From positions 42,573,862 to 42,637,861 of the forward strand of contig CM055110.1 of the NCBI GenBank assembly GCA_029204225.1: 64,000 nucleotides of DNA. Reading direction: 5' to 3'. Source of the stretch: Diphasiastrum complanatum. Lineage: Eukaryota; Streptophyta; Lycopodiopsida; Lycopodiales; Lycopodiaceae. A program made the translations under genes and the position numbers. Shown here piece after piece: positions 1 through 10,836 of this stretch. The notes beneath the pieces are model-generated. The model did no database searches. It was not told the DNA's origin and saw nothing but the letters and a program-made list of their open reading frames with translations. Positions within the stretch are counted from its first letter, which is position 1, and each line of letters starts with the position of its first letter.

Positions 1-189
1 TCATTTGTAATACCATAAAATCCTATCATGAATGCTAGCAACTAATTATTATCAATAAACAGATTGTTGGAATTGTCATAAGCTAGACTTTCTCCTTTCG
101 AGCAATACACTTCATTGATATGAAATGGAGTACCCACTATTTTTGGCATGCCCTGATTTAACATGTCTTTTTTTTTAAAGATGCAATGA

Positions 190-985
190 TCATGGGATTG
201 GAAACTTTTTTACACTAACTTGTGCAAATGCTTCTTTTATCATCTTGAACATTGTTGCATATGCTTCTCTACTGATACTAGAAAAATCACATGCACCTTG
301 AACTAATGTAATGTCCAATATTTTCCCAACTGCATTCATAATGTTATCAATAATTGAAGCCTTAATTTTTTTCATTTTGTTGTTGCTTAACATTGACTTC
401 AGAGACTTAGTAGTTAAAATAGAATCCAATGATTTTCCAATGAAAATCTCATCGGTCAAGTGATCTTCAACAACCAATGTAGATCTGCATAGCAAATATC
501 ATGTTTTTAGTTAGCAAAGATTTGGACACACAGTCTCAATCTTTGTTAAAATTCAAGGAAGTGGTAACAAACAACGAACTACTATCAAAAAGCTGAAACA
601 CTATCAATACAAATAAGCTAAAACTTACCTGAATGGATGGATCCTTCTTTTCCAATAACCTCCTTTGGATGAAAGATCACAACTATCTTTTGTTAGCAAT
701 CTTTTTTGTTACTTTTTGCCTTTTTATTTAGCAAATCCATGTCTTTTACCAGAGACAAATACGAGATATGCATGAATTGAAATGCCATTTTCATCTCATC
801 ATTACTAGTAGTAAATTCACGTAAAGAAGACTGTAACATTTGAATATCCTTTTGAGTATCTCATTTTCCTCCAAACAAGTTTTTAACTTTATAGTTTTTT
901 CTTGACTTTCCCTTGATGTTTTATTATATTCCTCTTCAAAAAATTGTATTCTTTGCAATGAATTTGCATTACCATAGGCTCTCAA
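190..985 (-). other. Two short unassigned reading frames, possibly exons of a decayed gene
   Basis: Two minus-strand open frames lie close together, at 985-791 and 495-190. The first contains a charged, coiled-coil-like stretch (EENEILKRIFK). The second is preceded on its own strand by an acceptor-like pyrimidine-TATGCAG, so it could be an exon. I recognise no family and see no start context or matching donor that joins them. It may be an old transposon remnant. The rest of 1-2040 shows no gene I can support. Confidence 0.15.
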
Positions 986-2049
986 ATTCTCACAGTAACC
1001 TAGAAGACCATTTTTTCCATGACACGAATAAATTATTAATTGAGTTATTGAATTAAATCCAGGATGTTGCCTTGAATCTGGATCAATGCGAAATTTCTTG
1101 CTCTAAGTGAAGCATACTCTAGTGAAAGATCCACATGAAGATGATAAAGCTTAGACATTAGCTAAAATAGCAAAAAATAATAATACCAAAGAGCACAGAA
1201 ACAATAACGAAGCTGGAGATGGCGCTAACCCGGGAGATGGAAATGGTAGACTCCCATATTTATAAAATGCCATATTTTATAAATACTTTTGAGCTTTTGA
1301 ATTTTCCAAATATTGGGAGAGAATATTTTGACTTCTCAGGAATCACATGTAACTATGGTTAAACTATGGTTAGCGCCAGTGACATTTGATGTGACACTCA
1401 TAAGGTACATGACATGCACATCTAAAGACGTGCGGGCAGATGCATTAAGAAACTCAAAAATGATGTTTTGATTTTTTTAGAGTTATTTTCTCTCTCCTAC
1501 ATGGCATTTCTTATAGGGCCCTCTTTGGGCCCATATTTTCACTAATGTAAATTATTATTTGATCTTTCATGAATGCTGACCTGTTGTTGTTGAGTTGATG
1601 GCGTTAGACTTTTCACAAAATTGACATAAGGACTAGAAACTGTCGCTCCACTTGCCACAATAATATTCCTTCCCTTCTTAAAATCATTTGCGTCAAGAAA
1701 TGATGTATCCATCAAGGAAGGGCCAATCCTACCTGTACTGGCATAGAGAGAACATCTTTCATTTTCGTCAATTTCTTCATCTCATAGGCCTCATAACCAA
1801 CGTTATCATCTTCACTATGATCCAAATGTTGTTCCGCACCATAGTAACATCATCTTTTGAGTTCTTCAAGATCATATAATTGATAATTCAAAGAATATAA
1901 AATGTGAATATAATAAGTTAGTGTAGGCTGATATTCCAAGAATTATTCTAGCCATCTTGCGGAACATCTTCAAAAATACAAGCAGGATAGGATTTAAACG
2001 TAGAACTTGCCCAAAAAGTATAGGCTTTTACGGTATCCGTACTGGCTTA

Positions 2050-2672
2050 AGTTATTTAGTTCTAAGTTTAAATTGCCATGGGCACTGCACATAGATATGT
2101 AATTTCAAGTTAAGTAAAAGTTAGTCACAAAGGCCTATTGGGGGTTTGTCCCATGGCACCAGTGTGATTCAAAGTTAAGTTAGTCTCTGTGACTTACTTG
2201 TCCCACAGTGCATTTCTGTAAGTGACCACCACTCCAAGTATAAATAGGAGTGGAAGAGTCCATTTTCCAGAAGAACCTCATTTGCAATACATGCTTATCT
2301 TTCTCTCTGAGTGTTCTCCCTTGTGTGGTTTCATGTACAGTGTTACTTCACATTGTATTGTATAGTATTGATCTTGCAACAAGTTAAGTTAATCTAGGTC
2401 CTCCATTCTCTAGTAGGATAAGCTTTAGAGGAGGAGATTTAGTTTAGGGTTTTATCTTTTAGGTTAAGGCATCATTTGGTTTTAGTTGCTAAGTAGAGAA
2501 AAGAGATTCAGAAGAGTGGATCTTACCCATCGTAATACTCACCACCATGTCATGACTGTCTTTCTTGCATCCATATCCAAACTAGTTGGAGAAGCCATAG
2601 CGTAGACTAGTTGGGAGACTACCATAGTCATGCTAGTTGGAGCCATAGCCGGTGTGGATGCTAAAGATCCAA
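2050..2672 (+). repeat. LTR-like region with TATA box
   Basis: The stretch has a promoter-like TATAAATAG at about 2239-2247, then a leader-like region rich in the word CTAGTTGG. It ends just before TTGGCACCATTGTCG at about 2673, which resembles the TGGCRCC primer-binding sites of plant gypsy elements. No second copy is visible in the window, so the LTR identity is inferred from layout only. The internal region that should follow is nearly absent before the integrase at 3.43 kb. Confidence 0.3.
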
Positions 2673-2942
2673 CATTGGCACCATTGTCGCTCTTTTTCTC
2701 GATTTCTCTCCGTTTCTAGCTATGATTTTTGCTTGTTCTTGTTTTTGCTTATTATACATTTCTAGTTGCTCTTCTCGTTCTTGTTTGTTTGGTATTCGCA
2801 TCCTTCCTACATTTTTTTTCTTACTTGTTTTTAATATCCATCTTACTTCCTTACACCATCCTACAACCACACATTTTTCAAGGAGAGGAGGAGTGTTTTC
2901 AAAGCAATCTACTATTTTCAAAGGAGCAAAGCGGGCTCCTGA

Positions 2943-3143
2943 GTTTTTTCAGGTGCTTTGGGAGCGTGGATCTGTAGCGAGTGCATCCAAGGTATAAGGT
3001 ATAGAACACGTTTTTGCAGGGGCTTTGGAAGCGTGGATCTGTAGCGGGTGCATCCAAGGTATAAGGTATAGAAGACATTTTTTCAGGTGCTTTGGAAGCG
3101 TGGATCTGTAGCAGGTGCATTCAAGGTATAAGGTATAGAACAC
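2943..3143. repeat. 67-bp tandem repeat, three copies
   Basis: Three near-identical units carry the words GCGTGGATCTGTAGC and AAGGTATAAGGTATAGAA. The GCGTGG word recurs at 2964, 3031 and 3098, giving an exact 67-bp period. The copies differ by a few substitutions. The array lies between the LTR-like region and the gypsy integrase. Confidence 0.85.
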
Positions 3144-3429
3144 GAACAGCTGGATTCCAGGTGTTTTCAGGTGTCTCTTGTCCACGGGCCTATCCACGGA
3201 TTTCTTGTGTTCTCTAGCGCATTATTTTAGCTGTTTTTCAGTCGCATCCAGCCTATACCAGTTTCTGTCATCTCAGGGATGGGAATAGGGGATTTGTTAG
3301 ATTATGTTTGTGCAGATACTGCAGCTGATACGACAGGGACCGGGCGTAAGTAAATCATATTCTTCAGGCTATTCAAAGATCAGATGTTGTGGCTTTGGTT
3401 ATTGATGCCATGGACTGTGGATTTTAGCA

Positions 3430-4517
3430 TCTTTTAAGCATCTTTACTCTGCGCCTCTTCTTTTAGCGTCCTTTTCCATGAGGGTGTTGGCGGTGGCCAC
3501 TTCTCTGTTGAGGCCACAACTAAGATTATCCTTCGAGCAGGATTGTGGTGGCCATCTTTGTTTAAAGACACATTTGTCATTAAAACGTGTGATGTCTGTC
3601 AACGAGCCAAGAAAAATACAAAAGCAGACTTCACACCATTGACTCCCATTATAGAAGGCGAAGCCTTCCATAAATGGGGAAATAACTTTGTTGGACCAAT
3701 CAGTCCAGCAACAAAACATACCCAAGCCCGTTACATCCTCATAGCCACGGATTACGCCACTAAGTGGGTTGAGGCTCAGGCAACAAAGGACGCCAACGCA
3801 AAAATTGTCGCGCATTTTCTTTACGAAAACATTATTACATGTTTTGGCTGTCCTATAGAGCTAGTTAGTGATTGCGGCACACATTCTTTAAATGTTGTCA
3901 TTGATAATTTACTACGCCATTACCTTGTTGTTCACCGAAAGAGTACACCACCGTACTATCCTAGGTGTAATGGCCAAGCCAAATTAACTAACAAGACGAT
4001 ATGTAAAATTTTGACAAAGATAGTTGAAACTAGTCGCTCTGATTGGAAAACAAAACTTTTTTCAGCTATCTGGGCTTACCGCACCACCCCAAAGAAAGCC
4101 ATTGGGTGGGTTACCCCTTTCCACTTAGTGTATGGTCAAGAGGCGGTAATGCCTGTGGAATTCTTAGTACCTTCGCTAAGAGTCATGGAAGCTTTTTCTA
4201 CAGATCTCTGTGAAAAAGCTACAATTGAGCAACAAGTCAAAACAGGCTATTTACGTTAGCCCAGTTATGTGAGACAAGACTTATATCTTACCACGCACAA
4301 CTGGTTAACAAACAACGCCAAAAGGCCTGGCATGACATCGAAGAAACACCCCGACAAATTGAAATTCCGAAGTGAGGGACCGTATGTTATTAATAAAATC
4401 TTTTCTAATGGTGCAGTCGAACTGCAAACATTTGGCGGAATACTCCTAGACATTGTCGTCAATGGTGGCCATCTACGTCGGTATTTCGAAGAATTGTTTT
4501 TTGTTGACCCAATTTAA
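3430..4517 (+). pseudogene. Ty3/gypsy integrase, inactivated
   Basis: This is the integrase region of a gypsy polyprotein, which normally inserts element cDNA into chromosomes. The zinc-binding HHCC module is visible: HEGVGGGHF at about 3474-3510, then CDVCQRAKK near 3591-3615, although the residue before the first His is Phe where this family usually has Cys. The core follows (HKWGNNFVGPI, then YATKWVEAQATKD, then VSDCGTHS). The first catalytic Asp reads Asn (NNF, where the related copy at 44.7 kb has IDF), and the expected Glu in NGQAE reads Lys (GQAK). A stop interrupts the frame at 4258-4260, and the C-terminal part resumes to FFVDPI. Translated similarity to the minus-strand copy is strong, so the family call is secure and the copy is dead. 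Confidence 0.85.
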
Positions 4518-4645
4518 GACCTTTTCCCTAGTATATATTTTACATTTTTTATTCTTTTTATTTCATTTTCTTATTTCCTTGCTTGTTATTCTCGTTTTGC
4601 ATGCCTATTTTTAACCTCGGTTCTTGTTAATAATTCATACCTGTA

Positions 4646-4911
4646 CTTATTTACTTTCTATGCATTTTTTTTTTTATATAAATACCCATTTGTCATGAAT
4701 GTTCTAGGTCAACAAATGATAGGCTAGACCATATGAAAAAGATTTTGACACTTTTGGCCCATCTCATTTCTGTCTGTCTGATGTCTCAATATTCCCAATT
4801 ACGCATACACTCATTTATTGAAATATCTCTTTTCCATAAGAACTTCTACTTTGAGCCACAGTCATATTTTTCCCTTGAAGTTCTTCACTTGCATCACATA
4901 GTTCCATATAG
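4646..4911 (+). repeat. Gypsy 3' untranslated region / start of 3' LTR
   Basis: This stretch follows the integrase and matches, in reverse complement, 44.21-44.48 kb beside the second gypsy copy. Shared words include TTTACTTTCTATGC and GGTCAACAAATGATAGGCTA. Conservation of noncoding sequence next to two copies of the same pol gene marks it as element sequence. The exact LTR boundary cannot be placed. Confidence 0.55.
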
Positions 4912-5301
4912 GACTCTTGTCAAATCTCAACCGAAAGACTCTTGTCAAATCTCAACTGAAGGACTCCTGTCAAATCTCAACAGAAGGCCTCCTGTCAAAT
5001 CTCAACCAAAGGACTCCTATCAAATCTCAACTGAAGGACTCCTGTCAAATCTCAACCGAAGGCCTCCTGTGAAATCTCAACCGAAGGCCTCCTGTCAAAT
5101 CTCAACCGAAGAACTCCTATCAGATCTAGACCAATGCACCCATCAGATCTCGACTGGAGCACCCATTAGATCTCGACCGGAGCACCCATCAGATCTCAAC
5201 CGGAGCACCCATCAGATCTCGACCGGAGCACCCATCAGATCTCAACCAGAGCACTCATCAAATCTCGACCGAAGATCCTATCACATCTCGACCGGAGATT
5301 C
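4912..5301. repeat. Minisatellite switching from 25-bp to 23-bp period
   Basis: Nine units of 25 bp (4912-5136, core TCAAATCTCAACCGAAGG) are followed by about seven shorter units, at least five exactly 23 bp apart (5158, 5181, 5204, 5227, 5250; core CACCCATCAGATCTCGACC). 25 is not a multiple of three, yet all three plus-strand frames of the unit lack stops, so the array lies within a 230-codon open frame (4733-5425). That frame is probably a by-product of the repeat rather than a gene. Two units of the same repeat occur on the minus strand at about 44158-44210. Confidence 0.85.
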
Positions 5302-5429
5302 CAAATTCAAAATCCAACAAACCGGCACGTCCCATTTCGTCCGAAACGAGACAACGACGTCCACAAATGCCAGCACCCTGACACCATTCCCACCTCAACG
5401 AAGTGCAAATTCTGGCATTTTCTAACAAC

Positions 5430-6400
5430 GATCTGCTGACGATCTTCTTGCTCCTGTGCACAATCCCGGTGCTCTGTTGTTCCTTGCATCTATCATCATT
5501 TCCACACCACCTCCAGTGACTATCAACCATCATCGTTTGATTACCATTGAGAGCGTCGTCACCAAACATCTCCAAACCTAATATCGCCGGCAAAATACAC
5601 ATCATTTTGCAATTTTTTGCATCACTTTTTGCATGATAAAGGTTAATAATAGGGAGGTATAGTGATTTTATACCTCTACACATGACCAAGTGGTGAATAT
5701 TTTCACTAAGCCTTTAGCAAAGGGAAAGTTTTGCATTTGTATCACTGGTGGATATTTTAGAAAACAAGCTTATCATTAGGGGAAGCATTAGAAAACATAA
5801 TGATGCATTTGATAGTTGCATATAGATGTAATAATGCATGTCATATTTCAGTTGTCAAGTCACATGGTTGGGTCTACCACAAACCTTTCTAAACTCAATT
5901 ATTCAATTACCATCAATTTTGATACTAAAAGTATATAATGGTAATGTGTGTGTGAGCTGTTCTATCCATTGTGTTTGTTGTTTGTCTGCTTGCCACAATT
6001 TGACATATTCTCTCTAGTTCTTTTATCGACATACTCAAGCATGGAAACCTAAAGTGTTTGGCTCTCACAACCCCCTCAAAGCTTAATGTCCATCTTATTT
6101 GGTTTTGAAAAAAAAAAGCTTCTTAAATTTTGAAAAATCACACCTATGATGGCAAGAGTAAATAATGGAGAACAAAAAGAAACAACAATCACAAGTGAAA
6201 GTAAAGTGGGTATATTGAATAGAGATGAAACTTTTTCTTTCAATTTGGAGGTCTCAATATAGGAGTTACAAGATTTTTGTCCTTTTAATGATTCAAAGGC
6301 CCCTTGACATTTTTTTTTGCCAAACGTATTCTACATTCTTCTTATAGTTACATAATCCAATATAAAATGTCTATGGTTACCAACATGGCCAAGAAAACCC
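5430..6400. other. No gene recognised
   Basis: AT-rich sequence with short broken frames in all directions. I see no conserved motif, tRNA or repeat here. Confidence 0.5.
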
Positions 6401-6419
6401 CTTGATTCTTATCTCAAAT

Positions 6420-6960
6420 TAGCTAACACTTTCAAGGCAAGAGAAATATTTACCTTGTCTTGATCTACTTCAATGCCTCTTGCTAAAAATCAATGTCCCA
6501 GCAATATGCCTTCTAACATATTAAAGTAGCACCTATCAAGATGTAAGGATATGCATGTATCTCTACACCATTGAAGGGTCTTTCTTAATCTCTAGACATG
6601 TTTTTGAGTATGGATAAATACACAAAAATCATCAACAAAGATCTCTAGGAATTTTCTCAGCAAATCCTAGAATATAGTGGTCAACATTATTTGGCAAGCA
6701 ACTACATGATCTAAATGGCATTTGAGTGTATGCACAGGTACCCCAATCAATGGTAAATATGGTTTTCAATCCATTTTAATATTTACCTAATTGTGTCTAA
6801 AGAAGCCATCTTGAAGATTGTATATTTCATGTTTAGCAACTTTGTCCTAGTGATCATTCTTGTTGCATTGAGTTTTCTAAAGTCTTAAAAAACTCTAGTT
6901 TTTACCATATTTCTCTCATGTACCACTATAATGTCTAAAATCTGCTCACCATTTGATATT
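6420..6960 (-). pseudogene. Degenerate Ty3/gypsy reverse transcriptase
   Basis: Read on the minus strand in several frames, this carries gypsy RT landmarks in order. A DFRKLNATR block (about 6890-6860) matches the usual DFRKLN motif. WGTCAYTQMPF follows near 6750-6715, and the catalytic block reads IFVDDFCVY (about 6642-6615). RGIEVDQDKVN then follows near 6485-6450, matching the usual RGIEVDPxKI. Frameshifts and stops separate the blocks. The identification rests on the order of several motifs, not on any open frame. Confidence 0.6.
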
Positions 6961-7009
6961 GAATGAATACAGATATTTATCTAGGAGTAATGAGGATTGA
7001 TGTCTATCT

Positions 7010-7480
7010 TAATGACATTGCATCTTCTTTTGAATTGGTATAGTGTTCTTCATATTCCTTGGACTCACTCTTCAACTATTTCATATTCAAAAGAAAAACA
7101 TTTAATATTCTTTTAGTTTTTCTCACAAACTAGGACTTCATTTTTCGATAGTTGTTTGAGATGTTGATTATTCTATTCTCACCAATGCTCTCACTTTTTG
7201 TATTAATTTTGATGTAAACACCACTCCAAGAGTTTCAATAGTAGAACTTTGGCCTTGAATTTCTTTGATTCGGAACCTAGCATCTTCATTTTCTTGCTTT
7301 TCAGCTTCATAGCATTCCAAATATTGGATATCCACATAATCAATTTATATCTCCTAAGTTGATTCATCATGTGAAGAAAAAAAATCAAGTGTAACATGTG
7401 TCCTCTATTGGAACTATTTCTTTATATTTATTTATTTTTCCAAGATATGATTATTTTGTTTAAAGTGTCTTTTGAAGCCT
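7010..7480 (-). repeat. Gypsy-derived repeat with an uninterrupted copia target site
   Basis: The first part (7010-7200) matches 11.80-12.03 kb in reverse complement. The second part (7260-7480) matches 24.21-24.44 kb in direct orientation. Here the two parts are contiguous, while elsewhere they flank the two LTRs of the split copia element. At 7265-7269 (TGATT) the sequence corresponds to the target duplication TGCTT. This copy therefore shows how the target looked before insertion. It lies upstream of the gypsy RT remnant on the same strand, so it is probably part of the same degraded element. Confidence 0.65.
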
Positions 7481-7824
7481 ATGAGGAGGCTTCAAATCGT
7501 AGTATAGAGGGGAAGAAGAGAAGTGCAATGCTCAACAAAAAGTGTGGAGGAAGAAAACTCAGAGAGATAGCATGCATAGGAGATACTCTTGAGAACAGTC
7601 AATTTGTTCAAGTAGTCCTTAATGGACTTAGAGAAGAGTATGCAAATGTTGTGCAAACTTATGCTATCAAGGAGGAGCTGCCATCTATGGAGGCTCTACA
7701 TGATATTCTTAGTGCTAAAGAATGCAGGCAAAAGAACAAGCTGCCGAAGATCAACACACTTTCAAGGAAGGATCATACTATTAGCTACAAAATCAATTTG
7801 CAAAAACTTTATATAGATACTTAA
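7441..7824 (+). pseudogene. Ty1/copia gag fragment
   Basis: A 142-codon frame ends at 7824. Its middle contains a copia capsid-like block (FVQVVLNGLREEYANVVQTY, then EELPSMEALHDILSAKE), the region where copia gag proteins have a GL.EEY...V pattern followed by an L...L..E helix. The N-terminal capsid part and the zinc knuckle are missing. No pol sequence follows on the plus strand. Confidence 0.5.
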
Positions 7825-7829
7825 TTGAT

Positions 7830-9140
7830 AAGTAGTCTCGTCTATCTAATCTTATAGAGTTGGGCATCAAAGTTATGGTTCTAATAACCATTTGATTAAT
7901 CGTTTTTTCCAAAGCATTTCTTCTAATCTTGGATGATGCACTAGTGGAAGTCTACTTTTGAAATATATATGTTTTACATTTTACTCTTTTTTTGAATTGT
8001 ATATCCATAGATTGCAAAGTAAAATGTAACTCTTTATTTCACTAAGAAAATCTCAAGTACTAACTAACAAGACACATCCCGGGTAATAAAATCCTTAGAC
8101 CTTGTGCTGCTTTTTGGAGGAATAAGTTTGCATTGTGTTTTTGTGTTGATATGATGTATTCATTAATCAACGTAGACTAATAGCATTGCAATGTATTTTT
8201 TCTTGCACCATTAGTTCCTTCGCACAAGCTTCATTTTATGTGCAAGACATACAATGTAAATCTAGAGTTATACCAAGCCAAGGAGTTCGGGGCTTTACAC
8301 AGTGCTTGAGCTTGTGCCTTTGTGGATGTAGTACTACCTTTACCAAACTATGGAGAACATCAATACAAAAACGAAACCCGATGGTGTATACTATAATGCG
8401 TACTTTCAAGTCTCGGGTTACTGAGTTGACGAATATGTTTCAGTTCCTTGTATTGAGTCGTCAACATACAATATGGTTTTGCTTGATGTTCTAAAAATTA
8501 ACAATTGCCACCTGCCCACAAAATGAGGAGAAACATCATATGATACATGTGGTGATTTGGATTGCGCTTACACAACCCAATTTGAATGTTGTTAAGAAGA
8601 CTAATGCGTGTTCATGTGTTAACATATTTCCTTTAGGTACATAAAAAACATATTCTTGCAAAGAAAAAGAACCCTTGCTAGATATAGATTATATCATAAT
8701 TTTGTTGGAGATGCTTCCTTGAGAGTTTGAAGTGAGCAAATTTATAGCCTTATTTACATGAACACATGTATCATTTGTTTTGTGTGATGTGCCTCTTTCT
8801 TTTGTGAATATGATTTAGATGTTTGATTTCCATGAATGGTATGTTGGTAGTGAGACTCCGATGTGATTTTATGCTTATTTGTGTCTTGTACAATTGTGAA
8901 CAATTGTTACTCAACCTACGCAAAAAATAAAAACCCAACAGTCTAAACTCTAGTATATATGCGTGTTTTTTTATTTGTATTAGGAACAAGCCTCATGACT
9001 TTATTCTCACTAGTAAAAAGCAATTATTATAATGTCTTCATATTGTATAGGGGATTTCATATTTCATATTGCATTTGTTTTCCATTAGTAGAGCAAAAGA
9101 TGCAAAAATAGAAATCTCAATGGGAAGCTTGTATCCTCTA
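7830..9140. other. No gene recognised
   Basis: Short frames only, none with a recognisable domain. No repeat pair was found for this stretch. Confidence 0.4.
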
Positions 9141-9146
9141 TTGTGA

Positions 9147-9218
9147 TATCAGAGCCAGGTTTCGATCCTGGGACCTGTGGGTTATGGGCCCACCACGCTT
9201 CCGCTGCGCCACTCTGAT
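9147..9218 (-). tRNA. Initiator tRNA-Met (anticodon CAT)
   Basis: The minus strand reads as a complete 72-nt plant initiator tRNA. The acceptor stem is ATCAGAG paired with CTCTGAT, giving the A1-U72 pair typical of eukaryotic initiators, with discriminator A at 9147. The D-arm is TGGCGCAGCGGAAG and also serves as the A box. The anticodon stem-loop has three G-C pairs (GGGCCCATAACCC) and anticodon CAT at 9186-9184. The T-arm has ATCGAAA in place of TTCGAAT, another initiator hallmark. There is no intron, and CCA is not encoded, as expected for a nuclear gene. A T-run that could end Pol III transcription lies about 50 bp downstream. The 3' end (CTGGCTCTGATA) is complementary to primer-binding sites found elsewhere in this window. 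Confidence 0.96.
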
Positions 9219-9219
9219 T

Positions 9220-10020
9220 TCTGTGCTAAAGTCAGAAGATTAAATTTATATATTTGTGAGAGACAGAGGCGGGCAGTGTAGATACCGTTGGTTGCCGTTC
9301 AATGGCTATTAAGTGCGAAGCCATAGAAGCATTCAATACACTCTATTACAATAATGTGATTGTAAACAACAAAAACAGAAACAGCAACCCTTCATCACAT
9401 ACCATCACACATTGTGACGTATCAGTAGGGTTCAGCTCCAATCTGGTAGGCTTCAAAATCTGTGCTTCTACTGAGCTTTGGAGGTGATTAATGACCACAC
9501 CACAGCATTTTGTCCTTGCCGCTGACGCAAGAAATCACATTCGAAATACACATTCACTGAAGTCGCATAGTGACTAAAGGACTACTACCATCCTTGGGAC
9601 AGCGGCCCTCTCAAAGCCTCCAACATCATTGTTGTGATCATAAACACTTTGTTTGGAAGACGAGTTAAAATTCAGCTCAGGACACTGTGGGGTTGATGGT
9701 GTTTGTTCAGAAGAACAATGTCATTGTTTACTTTAATTATTTGTTGAATATATATTTCTTTAGCCAAATGATGAAGCTATTAAATGGGCTCGTAGTACCT
9801 GGAGACTGGAGTGGAGCGTGCACGCTCTTGTTTAGCAAGCGAGGCCGTTGCTGCCGCTCAGGTATACAAAAGCCGAGAAAAGTGCAGAATTAGGCGTAAA
9901 GGCTTTTGTCCCTCGTATTTTTGGCATTGCCTTGCAAAGGTAGTACTTTTAACTCTTGTAGTCATGGAGAGGCCAAATAAATAAGGCCGATATATGTTGG
10001 TTGCACTTTGTTAAGATTTT
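9220..10020. other. No gene recognised; contains the left inversion junction
   Basis: No coding motif is visible. The copia gag homology on the minus strand stops near 10022, so the proposed inversion breakpoint lies close to the right end of this stretch. Confidence 0.4.
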
Positions 10021-10021
10021 T

Positions 10022-10808
10022 TCATGTGAATTGCATTTGAGTGGTACATCCTACCCCAAAATGCTTGGAAAGGGTCTCATTGCATCTTGGTTTCCAAGGG
10101 GGGCTTGAGCTTGGGATTGTCGGCCTTCTTGTCATTGCCTTGTTGCCTGTTCCTCCCTTTCGATCTGCTTTCTTGAGTTCCTTGCTTCTACTAGTTCTGT
10201 TCTGATCTCCTTGTCGACTCCCTCTTAGGTTGAGCCTTCTTTTTCGACTGGTCTCTGATGCTGTAGAGAGCTTGATCAGACTCGTTCTTGTCGTCATAGT
10301 GCTCTCTAGCTTCGACTTCTTCCTTGATGTCAATGACTGCCTTGTTGAAGGTCATTGTAGGATCTTTAGCCCGCAATGTCCGGGTTGTCTGGAACGATCG
10401 TGGTAAGGAGCACGGCAGCAGATAACTGAGCTATTTCTCTTGTGAGATTGCGTGTTCTGCTCCAACGTTGTGTAGCGATAAGAATAGGTCTTTCATCTTC
10501 CTGATGAAGCTGGTGAGATCTTTGCCATCCCATCTTAGATAGATAAGCTGATCTTCTAGATACATTATCTGATTTCGTGACTTGGTCTGAAATCTGTTGA
10601 TGAGTGCTACTGCTTTGTCATTTTTCACTTTCCATTCTCGAAGTTCTTTGTCTGTATTGGTTGGCATCTCTTCGATGCCATATACCCAGGGCCATAACGC
10701 TTCTCCTCTTAGGATTAGTGATGTCTTTCCTTTCCAAGCAAGAAAGTTTGATATGTATGCTTCAAGTACTGTGCATATTTTTAACTGGATGTTGTGTATG
10801 GAGGCCAT
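10022..10808 (-). pseudogene. Ty1/copia gag, 5' half of the split element
   Basis: Gag forms the particle that packages element RNA. The frame starts at 10808, 15 bp beyond the primer-binding site, and runs 125 codons (MASIHNIQLK..., GEALWPWVYGIE, NRFQTKSRNQIMYLEDQL). It then continues in two other frames to about 10022 (TMTFNKAVIDIKEEVEAREH, then a basic tail rich in K, R and S). The order N-terminal region, capsid-like helices and basic linker is normal for copia gag. The zinc knuckle that should follow is not here but at 18.37 kb on the other strand. Frameshifts make this copy non-functional. Confidence 0.75.
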
Positions 10809-10823
10809 AGTCTCAATGACGAG

Positions 10824-10835
10824 GCTCTGATACCA
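10824..10835 (-). promoter_or_regulatory. Primer-binding site for tRNA-iMet
   Basis: The minus strand reads TGGTATCAGAGCC here, complementary to the 3' end of initiator tRNA-Met including CCA. It lies one base inside the LTR end, the standard copia arrangement, and fixes this LTR as the 5' LTR of a minus-strand element. Confidence 0.88.
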
Positions 10836-10836
10836 C

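Noticed and set aside
3444-3815. Minus-strand frame opposite the gypsy integrase
   Set aside because: Shadow of the integrase frame; the same shadow appears opposite the second copy at 44.57-45.05 kb.
4733-5425. 230-codon open frame as a possible protein gene
   Set aside because: The frame is open mainly because the 25-bp/23-bp repeat has no stops in any frame. It lacks a known domain and lies in a gypsy 3' end.
5258-5689. Minus-strand 143-codon frame opposite the minisatellite end
   Set aside because: It overlaps the repeat on the other strand and shows no domain or start context.
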